From Cladorhizidae sp. MBARI D1340-BT2 (lineage: Eukaryota > Porifera > Demospongiae > Poecilosclerida > Cladorhizidae), in assembly GCA_028752905.1 (NCBI GenBank), contig JAQNBH010000020.1, positions 1,302,001-1,366,000 of the forward strand: a stretch of 64,000 nucleotides of DNA, given 5' to 3'. The position numbers and the translations under genes were made by a program. The notes below the pieces were generated by a model, which was not told the origin of the DNA, made no database searches, and saw only the letters and a program-made list of their open reading frames with translations. Positions 40,792-55,200 of this stretch are shown one piece after another; within the stretch, counting starts at the first letter, position 1, and each line of letters starts with the position of its first letter.

Positions 40792-43700
40792 GTACGTGCC
40801 AAAAATTTTTGTACTCTAAGTATTAGCAAGTTATGGTGATTTGAAGTGGTAAGGTTTGCGATCTTTCCTGGCGTTTTCCAGTTGCCAAAGCGGTGGCCTG
40901 CCAGTGAAAAACCACTACATTTATTGATAATCTGTTGACATGTTGCAGATAAGGGCCTTCTCTATCAGTTGACAAAATCTGGGACTTTGGTCTTGTTAAT
41001 TAGGGCAGTTATGATTTGTACTACTCTTACTTGATGCTAAACATGTTAGCTTCGTAGATTATCCACACTTCACTGAATAGACTTGATGTATAGCTATTAA
41101 GATAGGACTCTCTAAGTGCTCTCTCTTGATACCAAACATCCATATATTCTGCACACTTCACTGTAATGGACTTGCAAGATAGGTATCTCTCAGTGTTCTC
41201 TATCTTGAGCTAAACATGTTAGCTTCATAGATTCTCCACACTTCACTGAATAGACTTGATATATAGCTCTAAAGGTAGGCCTCTCTCTGTTCTCTCTCTT
41301 GATACCAAACGTCCGTATATTCTGCATACATAGAATCACAAGATAGGTTTCTCTATGTGTTCTCTATCTTGATGCTAAACAGGTTAGCTTCATAGATTCT
41401 CCACACTTCACTGTATAAACTTGATATATAGCTATTAAGATAGGTCTCTCCCTGTGCTCTCTGTTGATATCAAACATCCATAATATTCTGCACACTTCAC
41501 TGTAATGGACTTGATATGATTCGAATGATAGGTTTCATTATGTGTTCTCTATCTTGATATTTGCCCTAATTTGGTCTATAATATGTTTCTCATTTTTCCC
41601 CCAAAAATCTTGCTTTTTTGCCGTAAAGCTCATAACTTTTCTACACTTTATCTAAAAAAGATAATTTTTATATCACCGAATAGCCCTTCTAATTATCTGT
41701 CTTTTGTACGTGCCAAAATATTGAGTACTCTAAGTATTAGCAAGTTATGGTGATTTGAAGTGGTAAGGTTTGCGATCTTTCCTGGCGTTTTCCAGTTGCC
41801 AAAGCGGTGGCCTGCCAGTGAAAAACCACTACATTTATTGATAATCTGTTGACATGTTGCAGATAAGGGCCTTCTCTATCAGTTGACAAAATCTGGGACT
41901 TTGGTCTTGTTAATTAGGACAGTTATGAATTGTACTCTTACTTGATGCTAAACATGTTAGCTTCGTAGATTATCCACACTTCACTGAATAGACTTGATGT
42001 ATAGCTATTAAGATAGGACTCTCTAAGTGCTCTCTCTTGATACCAAACATCCATATATTCTGCACACTTCACTGTAATGGACTTGCAAGATAGGTATCTC
42101 TCAGTGTTCTCTATCTTGAGCTAAACATGTTAGCTTCATAGATTCTCCACACTTCACTGAATAGAGTTGATATATAGCTCTAAAGGTAGGCCTCTCTCTG
42201 TTCTCTCTCTTGATACCAAACATCCGTATATTCTGCATACATAGAATCACAAGATAGGTTTCTCTATGTGTTCTCTATCTTGATGCTAAACAGGTTAGCT
42301 TCATAGATTCTCCACACTTCATTGTATAAACTTGATATATAGCTATTAAGATAGGTCTCTCCCTGTGCTCTCTGTTGATATCAAACATCCATAATATTCT
42401 GCACACTTCACTGTAATGGACTTGATATGATTCGAATGATAGGTTTCATTATGTGTTCTCTATCTTGATATTTGCCCAAATTTGGTCTATAATATGTTTC
42501 TCATTTTTCCCCCAAAAATCTTGCTTTTTTGCCGTAAAGCTCATAACTTTTCTACACTTTATCTAAAAAAGATAATTTTTATATCACCGAATAGCCCTTC
42601 TAATTATCTGTCTTTTGTACGTGCCAAAATTTTGTGTACTCTAAGTATTAGCAAGTTATGGTGATTTGAAGTGGTAAGGTTTGCGATCTTTCCTGGTGTT
42701 TTCCAGTTGCCAAAGCGGTGGCCTGCCAGTGAAAAACCACTACATTTATTGATAATCTGTTGACATGTTGCAGATAAGGACCTTCTCTATCAGTTGACAA
42801 AATCTGGCACTTTGGTCTTGTTAATTAGGGCAGTTATGAATTGTAATCTTACTTGATGCTAAACATGTTAGCTTCGTAGATTATCCACACCACTGAATAG
42901 ACTTGATGTATAGCTATTAAGATAGGACTCTCTAAGTGCTCTCTCTTGATACCAAACATCCATATATTCTGCACACTTCACTGTAATGGACTTGCAAGAT
43001 AGGTATCTCTCAGTGTTCTCTATCTTGAGCTAAACATGTTAGCTTCATAGATTCTCCACACTTCACTGAATAGAGTTGATATATAGCTCTAAAGGTAGGC
43101 CTCTCTCCGTTCTCTCTCTTGATACCAAACATCCGTATATTCTGCATACATAGAATCACAAGATAGGTTTCTCTATGTGTTCTCTATCTTGATGCTAAAC
43201 AGGTTAGCTTCATAGATTCTCCACACTTCACTGTATAAACTTGATATATAGCTATTAAGATAGGTCTCTCCCTGTGCTCTCTGTTGATATCAAACATCCA
43301 TAATATTCTGCACACTTCACTGTAATGGACTTGATATGATTCGAATGATAGGTTTCATTATGTGTTCTCTATCTTGATATTTGCCCTAATTTGGTCTATA
43401 ATATGTTTCTCATTTTTTCCCCAAAAATCTTGCTTTTTTGCCGTAAAGCTCATAACTTTTCTACACTTTATCTAAAAAAGATAATTTTTATATCACCGAA
43501 TAGCCCTTCTAATTATCTGTCTTTTGTACGTGCCAAAATTTTTTGTACTCTAAGTATTAGCAAGTTATGGTGATTTGAAGTGGTAAGGTTTGCGATCTTT
43601 CCTGGCGTTTTCCAGTTGCCAAAGCGGTGGCCTGCCAGTGAAAAACCACTACATTTATTGATAATCTGTTGACATGTTGCAGATAAGGGCCTTCTCTATC

Positions 43701-46259
43701 AGTTGACAAAATCTGGGACTTTGGTCTTGTTAATTAGGGCAGTTATGATTTGTACTACTCTTACTTGATGCTAAACATGTTAGCTTCGTAGATTATCCAC
43801 ACTTCACTGAATAGACTTGATGTATAGCTATTAAGATAGGACTCTCTAAGTGCTCTCTCTTGATACCAAACATCCATATATTCTGCACACTTCACTGTAA
43901 TGGACTTGCAAGATAGGTATCTCTCAGTGTTCTCTATCTTGAGCTAAACATGTTAGCTTCATAGATTCTCCACACTTCACTGAATAGACTTGATATATAG
44001 CTCTAAAGGTAGGCCTCTCTCTGTTCTCTCTCTTGATACCAAACGTCCGTATATTCTGCATACATAGAATCACAAGATAGGTTTCTCTATGTGTTCTCTA
44101 TCTTGATGCTAAACAGGTTAGCTTCATAGATTCTCCACACTTCACTGTATAAACTTGATATATAGCTATTAAGATAGGTCTCTCCCTGTGCTCTCTGTTG
44201 ATATCAAACATCCATAATATTCTGCACACTTCACTGTAATGGACTTGATATGATTCGAATGATAGGTTTCATTATGTGTTCTCTATCTTGATATTTGCCC
44301 TAATTTGGTCTATAATATGTTTCTCATTTTTCCCCCAAAAATCTTGCTTTTTTGCCGTAAAGCTCATAACTTTTCTACACTTTATCTAAAAAAGATAATT
44401 TTTATATCACCGAATAGCCCTTCTAATTATCTGTCTTTTGTACGTGCCAAAATATTGAGTACTCTAAGTATTAGCAAGTTATGGTGATTTGAAGTGGTAA
44501 GGTTTGCGATCTTTCCTGGCGTTTTCCAGTTGCCAAAGCGGTGGCCTGCCAGTGAAAAACCACTACATTTATTGATAATCTGTTGACATGTTGCAGATAA
44601 GGGCCTTCTCTATCAGTTGACAAAATCTGGGACTTTGGTCTTGTTAATTAGGACAGTTATGAATTGTACTCTTACTTGATGCTAAACATGTTAGCTTCGT
44701 AGATTATCCACACTTCACTGAATAGACTTGATGTATAGCTATTAAGATAGGACTCTCTAAGTGCTCTCTCTTGATACCAAACATCCATATATTCTGCACA
44801 CTTCACTGTAATGGACTTGCAAGATAGGTATCTCTCAGTGTTCTCTATCTTGAGCTAAACATGTTAGCTTCATAGATTCTCCACACTTCACTGAATAGAG
44901 TTGATATATAGCTCTAAAGGTAGGCCTCTCTCTGTTCTCTCTCTTGATACCAAACATCCGTATATTCTGCATACATAGAATCACAAGATAGGTTTCTCTA
45001 TGTGTTCTCTATCTTGATGCTAAACAGGTTAGCTTCATAGATTCTCCACACTTCACTGTATAAACTTGATATATAGCTATTAAGATAGGTCTCTCCCTGT
45101 GCTCTCTGTTGATATCAAACATCCATAATATTCTGCACACTTCACTGTAATGGACTTGATATGATTCGAATGATAGGTTTCATTATGTGTTCTCTATCTT
45201 GATATTTGCCCAAATTTGGTCTATAATATGTTTCTCATTTTTCCCCCAAAAATCTTGCTTTTTTGCCGTAAAGCTCATAACTTTTCTACACTTTATCTAA
45301 AAAAGATAATTTTTATATCACCGAATAGCCCTTCTAATTATCTGTCTTTTGTACGTGCCAAAATTTTGTGTACTCTAAGTATTAGCAAGTTATGGTGATT
45401 TGAAGTGGTAAGGTTTGCGATCTTTCCTGGTGTTTTCCAGTTGCCAAAGCGGTGGCCTGCCAGTGAAAAACCACTACATTTATTGATAATCTGTTGACAT
45501 GTTGCAGATAAGGACCTTCTCTATCAGTTGACAAAATCTGGCACTTTGGTCTTGTTAATTAGGGCAGTTATGAATTGTAATCTTACTTGATGCTAAACAT
45601 GTTAGCTTCGTAGATTATCCACACCACTGAATAGACTTGATGTATAGCTATTAAGATAGGACTCTCTAAGTGCTCTCTCTTGATACCAAACATCCATATA
45701 TTCTGCACACTTCACTGTAATGGACTTGCAAGATAGGTATCTCTCAGTGTTCTCTATCTTGAGCTAAACATGTTAGCTTCATAGATTCTCCACACTTCAC
45801 TGAATAGAGTTGATATATAGCTCTAAAGGTAGGCCTCTCTCCGTTCTCTCTCTTGATACCAAACATCCGTATATTCTGCATACATAGAATCACAAGATAG
45901 GTTTCTCTATGTGTTCTCTATCTTGATGCTAAACAGGTTAGCTTCATAGATTCTCCACACTTCACTGTATAAACTTGATATATAGCTATTAAGATAGGTC
46001 TCTCCCTGTGCTCTCTGTTGATATCAAACATCCATAATATTCTGCACACTTCACTGTAATGGACTTGATATGATTCGAATGATAGGTTTCATTATGTGTT
46101 CTCTATCTTGATATTTGCCCTAATTTGGTCTATAATATGTTTCTCATTTTTTCCCCAAAAATCTTGCTTTTTTGCCGTAAAGCTCATAACTTTTCTACAC
46201 TTTATCTAAAAAAGATAATTTTTATATCACCGAATAGCCCTTCTAATTATCTGTCTTTT
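40792..46259 (+). repeat. Two 2734-bp trimer higher-order repeats
   Basis: Monomers of 914, 911 and 909 bp at 40792, 41706 and 42617 are repeated at 43526, 44440 and 45351. GTTATGATTTGTACTACTC marks the first member in each copy (41008 and 43742), and TTAGGACAGTTATG the second. One visible difference is CACTTCATTGTATAAAC near 42318, against CACTTCACTG in the other copy. The start motifs of the first members also differ slightly (CCAAAAATTTTTG against CCAAAATTTTTTG). Confidence 0.88.
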
Positions 46260-49200
46260 GTACGTGCCAAAATTTTGTGTACTCTAAGTATTAGCAAGTT
46301 ATGGTGATTTGAAGTGGTAAGGTTTGCGATCTTTCCTGGTGTTTTCCAGTTGCCAAAGCGGTGGCCTGCCAGTGAAAAACCACTACATTTATTGATAATC
46401 TGTTGACATGTTGCAGATAAGGACCTTCTCTATCAGTTGACAAAATCTGGCACTTTGGTCTTGTTAATTAGGGCAGTTATGAATTGTAATCTTACTTGAT
46501 GCTAAATATGTTAGCTTCGTAGATTATCCACACCACTGAATAGACTTGATGTATAGCTATCAAGATAGGACTCTCTAAGTGCTCTCTCTTGATACCAAAC
46601 ATCCATATATTCTGCACACTTCACTGTAATGGACTTGCAAGATAGGTATCTCTCAGTGTTCTCTATCTTGAGCTAAACATGTTAGCTTCATAGATTCTCC
46701 ACACTTCACTGAATAGAGTTGATATATAGCTCTAAAGGTAGGCCTCTCTCCGTTCTCTCTCTTGATACCAAACATCCGTATATTCTGCATACATAGAATC
46801 ACAAGATAGGTTTCTCTATGTGTTCTCTATCTTGATGCTAAACAGGTTAGCTTCATAGATTCTCCACACTTCACTGTATAAACTTGATATATAGCTATTA
46901 AGATAGGTCTCTCCCTGTGCTCTCTGTTGATATCAAACATCCATAATATTCTGCACACTTCACTGTAATGGACTTGATATGATTCGAATGATAGGTTTCA
47001 TTATGTGTTCTCTATCTTGATATTTGCCCTAATTTGGTCTATAATATGTTTCGCATTTTTTCCCCAAAAATCTTGCTTTTTTGCCGTAAAGCTCATAACT
47101 TTTCTACACTTTATCTAAAAAAGATAATTTTTATATCACCGAATAGCCCTTCTAATTATCTGTCTTTTGTACGTGCCAAAAATTTTTGTACTCTAAGTAT
47201 TAGCAAGTTATGGTGATTTGAAGTGGTAAGGTTTGCGATCTTTCCTGGCGTTTTCCAGTTGCCAAAGCGGTGGCCTGCCAGTGAAAAACCACTACATTTA
47301 TTGATAATCTGTTGACATGTTGCAGATAAGGGCCTTCTCTATCAGTTGACAAAATCAGGGACTTTGGTCTTGTTAATTAGGGCAGTTATGATTTGTACTA
47401 CTCTTACTTGATGCTAAACATGTTAGCTTCGTAGATTATCCACACTTCACTGAATAGACTTGATGTATAGCTATTAAGATAGGACTCTCTAAGTGCTCTC
47501 TCTTGATACCAAACATCCATATATTCTGCACACTTCACTGTAATGGACTTGCAAGATAGGTATCTCTCAGTGTTCTCTATCTTGAGCTAAACATGTTAGC
47601 TTCATAGATTCTCCACACTTCACTGAATAGACTTGATATATAGCTCTAAAGGTAGGCCTCTCTCTGTTCTCTCTCTTGATACCAAACGTCCGTATATTCT
47701 GCATACATAGAATCACAAGATAGGTTTCTCTATGTGTTCTCTATCTTGATGCTAAACAGGTTAGCTTCATAGATTCTCCACACTTCACTGTATAAACTTG
47801 ATATATAGCTATTAAGATAGGTCTCTCCCTGTGCTCTCTGTTGATATCAAACATCCATAATATTCTGCACACTTCACTGTAATGGACTTGATATGATTCG
47901 AATGATAGGTTTCATTATGTGTTCTCTATCTTGATATTTGCCCTAATTTGGTCTATAATATGTTTCTCATTTTTCCCCCAAAAATCTTGCTTTTTTGCCG
48001 TAAAGCTCATAACTTTTCTACACTTTATCTAAAAAAGATAATTTTTATATCACCGAATAGCCCTTCTAATTATCTGTCTTTTGTACGTGCCAAAATTTTG
48101 TGTACTCTAAGTATTAGCAAGTTATGGTGATTTGAAGTGGTAAGGTTTGCGATCTTTCCTGGCGTTTTCCAGTTGCCAAAGCGGTGGCCTGCCAGTGAAA
48201 AACCACTACATTTATTGATAATCTGTTGACATGTTGCAGATAAGGACCTTCTCTATCAGTTGACAAAATCTGGCACTTTGGTCTTGTTAATTAGGGCAGT
48301 TATGAATTGTAATCTTACTTGATGCTAAACATGTTAGCTTCGTAGATTATCCACACCACTGAATAGACTTGATGTATAGCTATTAAGATAGGACTCTCTA
48401 AGTGCTCTCTCTTGATACCAAACATCCATATTATATTCTGCACACTTCACTGTAATGGACTTGCAAGATAGGTATCTCTCAGTGTTCTCTATCTTGAGCT
48501 AAACATGTTAGCTTCATAGATTCTCCACACTTCACTGAATAGACTTGATATATAGCTCTAAAGGTAGGCCTCTCTCTGTTCTCTCTCTTGATACCATACG
48601 TCCGTATATTCTGCATACATAGAATCACAAGATAGGTTTCTCTATGTGTTCTCTATCTTGATGCTAAACAGGTTAGCTTCATAGATTCTCCACACTTCAC
48701 TGTATAAACTTGATATATAGCTATTAAGATAGGTCTCTCCCTGTGCTCTCTGTTGATATCAAACATCCATAATATTCTGCATACTTCACTGTAATGGACT
48801 TGATATGATTCGAATGATAGGTTTCATTATGTGTTCTCTATCTTGATATTTGCCCTAATTTGGTCTATATGTTTCTCATTTTTCCCCAAAAAATCTTGTT
48901 ATTTTGCCGTTAAGCTCATAACTTTTCTACACTTTACCCCAAAAAGATAATTTTTATATCATCGGATAGCCCTTCTAATTATCTGTCTTTTGTACGTGCC
49001 AAAATATTGAGTACTCTAAGTATTAGCAAGTTATGGTGATTTGAAGTGGTAAGGTTTGCGATCTTTCCTGGTGTTTTCCAGTTGCCAAAGCGGTGGCCTG
49101 CCAGTGAAAAACCACTACATTTATTGATAATCTGTTGACATGTTGCAGATAAGGACCTTCTCTATCAGTTGACAAAATCTGGCACTTTGGTCTTGTTAAT

Positions 49201-52200
49201 TAGGGCAGTTATGAATTGTAATCTTACTTGATGCTAAACATGTTAGCTTCGTAGATTATCCACACCACTGAATAGACTTGATGTATAGCTATTAAGATAG
49301 GACTCTCTAAGTGCTCTCTCTTGATACCAAACATCCATATATTCTGCACACTTCACTGTAATGGACTTGCAAGATAGGTATCTCTCAGTGTTCTCTATCT
49401 TGAGCTAAACATGTTAGCTTCATAGATTCTCCACACTTCACTGAATAGAGTTGATATATAGCTCTAAAGGTAGGCCTCTCTCTGTTCTCTCTCTTGATAC
49501 CAAACATCCGTATATTCTGCATACATAGAATCACAAGATAGGTTTCTCTATGTGTTATCTATCTTGATGCTAAACAGGTTAGCTTCATAGATTCTCCACA
49601 CTTCACTGTATAAACTTGATATATAGCTATTAAGATAGGTCTCTCCCTGTGCTCTCTGTTGATATCAAACATCCATAATATTCTGCACACTTCACTGTAA
49701 TGGACTTGATATGATTCGAATGATAGGTTTCATTATGTGTTCTCTATCTTGATATTTGCCCTAATTTGGTCTATATGTTTCTCATTTCCCCCCCAAAAAT
49801 CTTGTTATTTTGCCGTAAAGCTCATAACTTTTCTACACTTTACCCCAAAAAGATAATTTTTATATCATCGGATAGCCCTTCTAATTATCTGTCTTTTGTA
49901 CGTGCCAAAATATTGAGTACTCTAAGTATTAGCAAGTTATGGTGATTTGAAGTGGTAAGGTTTGCGATCTTTCCTGGTGTTTTCCAGTTGCCAAAGCGGT
50001 GGCCTGCCAGTGAAAAACCACTACATTTATTGATAATCTGTTGACATGTTGCAGATAAGGACCTTCTCTATCAGTTGACAAAATCTGGCACTTTGGTCTT
50101 GTTAATTAGGGCAGTTATGAATTGTAATCTTACTTGATACTAAACATGTTAGCTTCGTAGATTATCCACACCACTGAATAGACTTGATGTATAGCTATTA
50201 AGATAGGACTCTCTAAGTGCTCTCTCTTGATACCAAACATCCATATATTCTGCACACTTCACTGTAATGGACTTGCAAGATAGGTATCTCTCAGTGTTCT
50301 CTATCTTGAGCTAAACATGTTAGCTTCATAGATTCTCCACACTTCACTGAATAGAGTTGATATATAGCTCTAAAGGTAGGCCTCTCTCTGTTCTCTCTCT
50401 TGATACCAAACATCCGTATATTCTGCATACATAGAATCACAAGATAGGTTTCTCTATGTGTTATCTATCTTGATGCTAAACAGGTTAGCTTCATAGATTC
50501 TCCACACTTCACTGTATAAACTTGATATATAGCTATTAAGATAGGTCTCTCCCTGTGCTCTCTGTTGATATCAAACATCCATAATATTCTGCACACTTCA
50601 CTGTAATGGACTTGATATGATTCGAATGATAGGTTTCATTATGTGTTCTCTATCTTGATATTTGCCCTAATTTGGTCTATAATATGTTTCTCATTTTTTC
50701 CCCAAAAATCTTGCTTTTTTGCCGTAAAGCTCATAACTTTTCTACACTTTATCTAAAAAAGATAATTTTTATATCACCGAATAGCCCTTCTAATTATCTG
50801 TCTTTTGTACGTGCCAAAATTTTGTGTACTCTAAGTATTAGCAAGTTATGGTGATTTGAAGTGGTAAGGTTTGCGATCTTTCCTGGCGTTTTCCAGTTGC
50901 CAAAGCGGTGGCCTGCCAGTGAAAAACCACTACATTTATTGATAATCTGTTGACATGTTGCAGATAAGGACCTTCTCTATCAGTTGACAAAATCTGGCAC
51001 TTTGGTCTTGTTAATTAGGGCAGTTATGAATTGTAATCTTACTTGATGCTAAACATGTTAGCTTCGTAGATTATCCACACCACTGAATAGACTTGATGTA
51101 TAGCTATTAAGATAGGACTCTCTAAGTGCTCTCTCTTGATACCAAACATCCATATTATATTCTGCACACTTCACTGTAATGGACTTGCAAGATAGGTATC
51201 TCTCAGTGTTCTCTATCTTGAGCTAAACATGTTAGCTTCATAGATTCTCCACACTTCACTGAATAGACTTGATATATAGCTCTAAAGGTAGGCCTCTCTC
51301 TGTTCTCTCTCTTGATACCATATGTCCGTATATTCTGCATACATAGAATCACAAGATAGGTTTCTCTATGTGTTCTCTATCTTGATGCTAAACAGGTTAG
51401 CTTCATAGATTCTCCACACTTCACTGTATAAACTTGATATATAGCTATTAAGATAGGTCTCTCCCTGTGCTCTCTGTTGATATCAAACATCCATAATATT
51501 CTGCATACTTCACTGTAATGGACTTGATATGATTCGAATGATAGGTTTCATTATGTGTTCTCTATCTTGATATTTGCCCTAATTTGGTCTATATGTTTCT
51601 CATTTTTCCCCAAAAAATCTTGTTATTTTGCCGTTAAGCTCATAACTTTTCTACACTTTACCTCAAAAAGATAATTTTTATATCATCGGATAGCCCTTCT
51701 AATTATCTGTCTTTTGTACGTGCCAAAATATTGAGTACTCTAAGTATTAGCAAGTTATGGTGATTTGAAGTGGTAAGGTTTGCGATCTTTCCTGGTGTTT
51801 TCCAGTTGCCAAAGCGGTGGCCTGCCAGTGAAAAACCACTACATTTATTGATAATCTGTTGACATGTTGCAGATAAGGACCTTCTCTATCAGTTGACAAA
51901 ATCTGGCACTTTGGTCTTGTTAATTAGGGCAGTTATGAATTGTAATCTTACTTGATGCTAAATATGTTAGCTTCGTAGATTATCCACACCACTGAATAGA
52001 CTTGATGTATAGCTATCAAGATAGGACTCTCTAAGTGCTCTCTCTTGATACCAAACATCCATATATTCTGCACACTTCACTGTAATGGACTTGCAAGATA
52101 GGTATCTCTCAGTGTTCTCTATCTTGAGCTAAACATGTTAGCTTCATAGATTCTCCACACTTCACTGAATAGAGTTGATATATAGCTCTAAAGGTAGGCC

Positions 52201-55200
52201 TCTCTCCGTTCTCTCTCTTGATACCAAACATCCGTATATTCTGCATACATAGAATCACAAGATAGGTTTCTCTATGTGTTCTCTATCTTGATGCTAAACA
52301 GGTTAGCTTCATAGATTCTCCACACTTCACTGTATAAACTTGATATATAGCTATTAAGATAGGTCTCTCCCTGTGCTCTCTGTTGATATCAAACATCCAT
52401 AATATTCTGCACACTTCACTGTAATGGACTTGATATGATTCGAATGATAGGTTTCATTATGTGTTCTCTATCTTGATATTTGCCCTAATTTGGTCTATAA
52501 TATGTTTCGCATTTTTTCCCCAAAAATCTTGCTTTTTTGCCGTAAAGCTCATAACTTTTCTACACTTTATCTAAAAAAGATAATTTTTATATCACCGAAT
52601 AGCCCTTCTAATTATCTGTCTTTTGTACGTGCCAAAAATTTTTGTACTCTAAGTATTAGCAAGTTATGGTGATTTGAAGTGGTAAGGTTTGCGATCTTTC
52701 CTGGCGTTTTCCAGTTGCCAAAGCGGTGGCCTGCCAGTGAAAAACCACTACATTTATTGATAATCTGTTGACATGTTGCAGATAAGGGCCTTCTCTATCA
52801 GTTGACAAAATCAGGGACTTTGGTCTTGTTAATTAGGGCAGTTATGATTTGTACTACTCTTACTTGATGCTAAACATGTTAGCTTCGTAGATTATCCACA
52901 CTTCACTGAATAGACTTGATGTATAGCTATTAAGATAGGACTCTCTAAGTGCTCTCTCTTGATACCAAACATCCATATATTCTGCACACTTCACTGTAAT
53001 GGACTTGCAAGATAGGTATCTCTCAGTGTTCTCTATCTTGAGCTAAACATGTTAGCTTCATAGATTCTCCACACTTCACTGAATAGACTTGATATATAGC
53101 TCTAAAGGTAGGCCTCTCTCTGTTCTCTCTCTTGATACCAAACGTCCGTATATTCTGCATACATAGAATCACAAGATAGGTTTCTCTATGTGTTCTCTAT
53201 CTTGATGCTAAACAGGTTAGCTTCATAGATTCTCCACACTTCACTGTATAAACTTGATATATAGCTATTAAGATAGGTCTCTCCCTGTGCTCTCTGTTGA
53301 TATCAAACATCCATAATATTCTGCACACTTCACTGTAATGGACTTGATATGATTCGAATGATAGGTTTCATTATGTGTTCTCTATCTTGATATTTGCCCT
53401 AATTTGGTCTATAATATGTTTCTCATTTTTCCCCCAAAAATCTTGCTTTTTTGCCGTAAAGCTCATAACTTTTCTACACTTTATCTAAAAAAGATAATTT
53501 TTATATCACCGAATAGCCCTTCTAATTATCTGTCTTTTGTACGTGCCAAAATTTTGTGTACTCTAAGTATTAGCAAGTTATGGTGATTTGAAGTGGTAAG
53601 GTTTGCGATCTTTCCTGGCGTTTTCCAGTTGCCAAAGCGGTGGCCTGCCAGTGAAAAACCACTACATTTATTGATAATCTGTTGACATGTTGCAGATAAG
53701 GACCTTCTCTATCAGTTGACAAAATCTGGCACTTTGGTCTTGTTAATTAGGGCAGTTATGAATTGTAATCTTACTTGATGCTAAACATGTTAGCTTCGTA
53801 GATTATCCACACCACTGAATAGACTTGATGTATAGCTATTAAGATAGGACTCTCTAAGTGCTCTCTCTTGATACCAAACATCCATATTATATTCTGCACA
53901 CTTCACTGTAATGGACTTGCAAGATAGGTATCTCTCAGTGTTCTCTATCTTGAGCTAAACATGTTAGCTTCATAGATTCTCCACACTTCACTGAATAGAC
54001 TTGATATATAGCTCTAAAGGTAGGCCTCTCTCTGTTCTCTCTCTTGATACCATACGTCCGTATATTCTGCATACATAGAATCACAAGATAGGTTTCTCTA
54101 TGTGTTCTCTATCTTGATGCTAAACAGGTTAGCTTCATAGATTCTCCACACTTCACTGTATAAACTTGATATATAGCTATTAAGATAGGTCTCTCCCTGT
54201 GCTCTCTGTTGATATCAAACATCCATAATATTCTGCATACTTCACTGTAATGGACTTGATATGATTCGAATGATAGGTTTCATTATGTGTTCTCTATCTT
54301 GATATTTGCCCTAATTTGGTCTATATGTTTCTCATTTTTCCCCAAAAAATCTTGTTATTTTGCCGTTAAGCTCATAACTTTTCTACACTTTACCCCAAAA
54401 AGATAATTTTTATATCATCGGATAGCCCTTCTAATTATCTGTCTTTTGTACGTGCCAAAATATTGAGTACTCTAAGTATTAGCAAGTTATGGTGATTTGA
54501 AGTGGTAAGGTTTGCGATCTTTCCTGGTGTTTTCCAGTTGCCAAAGCGGTGGCCTGCCAGTGAAAAACCACTACATTTATTGATAATCTGTTGACATGTT
54601 GCAGATAAGGACCTTCTCTATCAGTTGACAAAATCTGGCACTTTGGTCTTGTTAATTAGGGCAGTTATGAATTGTAATCTTACTTGATGCTAAACATGTT
54701 AGCTTCGTAGATTATCCACACCACTGAATAGACTTGATGTATAGCTATTAAGATAGGACTCTCTAAGTGCTCTCTCTTGATACCAAACATCCATATATTC
54801 TGCACACTTCACTGTAATGGACTTGCAAGATAGGTATCTCTCAGTGTTCTCTATCTTGAGCTAAACATGTTAGCTTCATAGATTCTCCACACTTCACTGA
54901 ATAGAGTTGATATATAGCTCTAAAGGTAGGCCTCTCTCTGTTCTCTCTCTTGATACCAAACATCCGTATATTCTGCATACATAGAATCACAAGATAGGTT
55001 TCTCTATGTGTTATCTATCTTGATGCTAAACAGGTTAGCTTCATAGATTCTCCACACTTCACTGTATAAACTTGATATATAGCTATTAAGATAGGTCTCT
55101 CCCTGTGCTCTCTGTTGATATCAAACATCCATAATATTCTGCACACTTCACTGTAATGGACTTGATATGATTCGAATGATAGGTTTCATTATGTGTTCTC

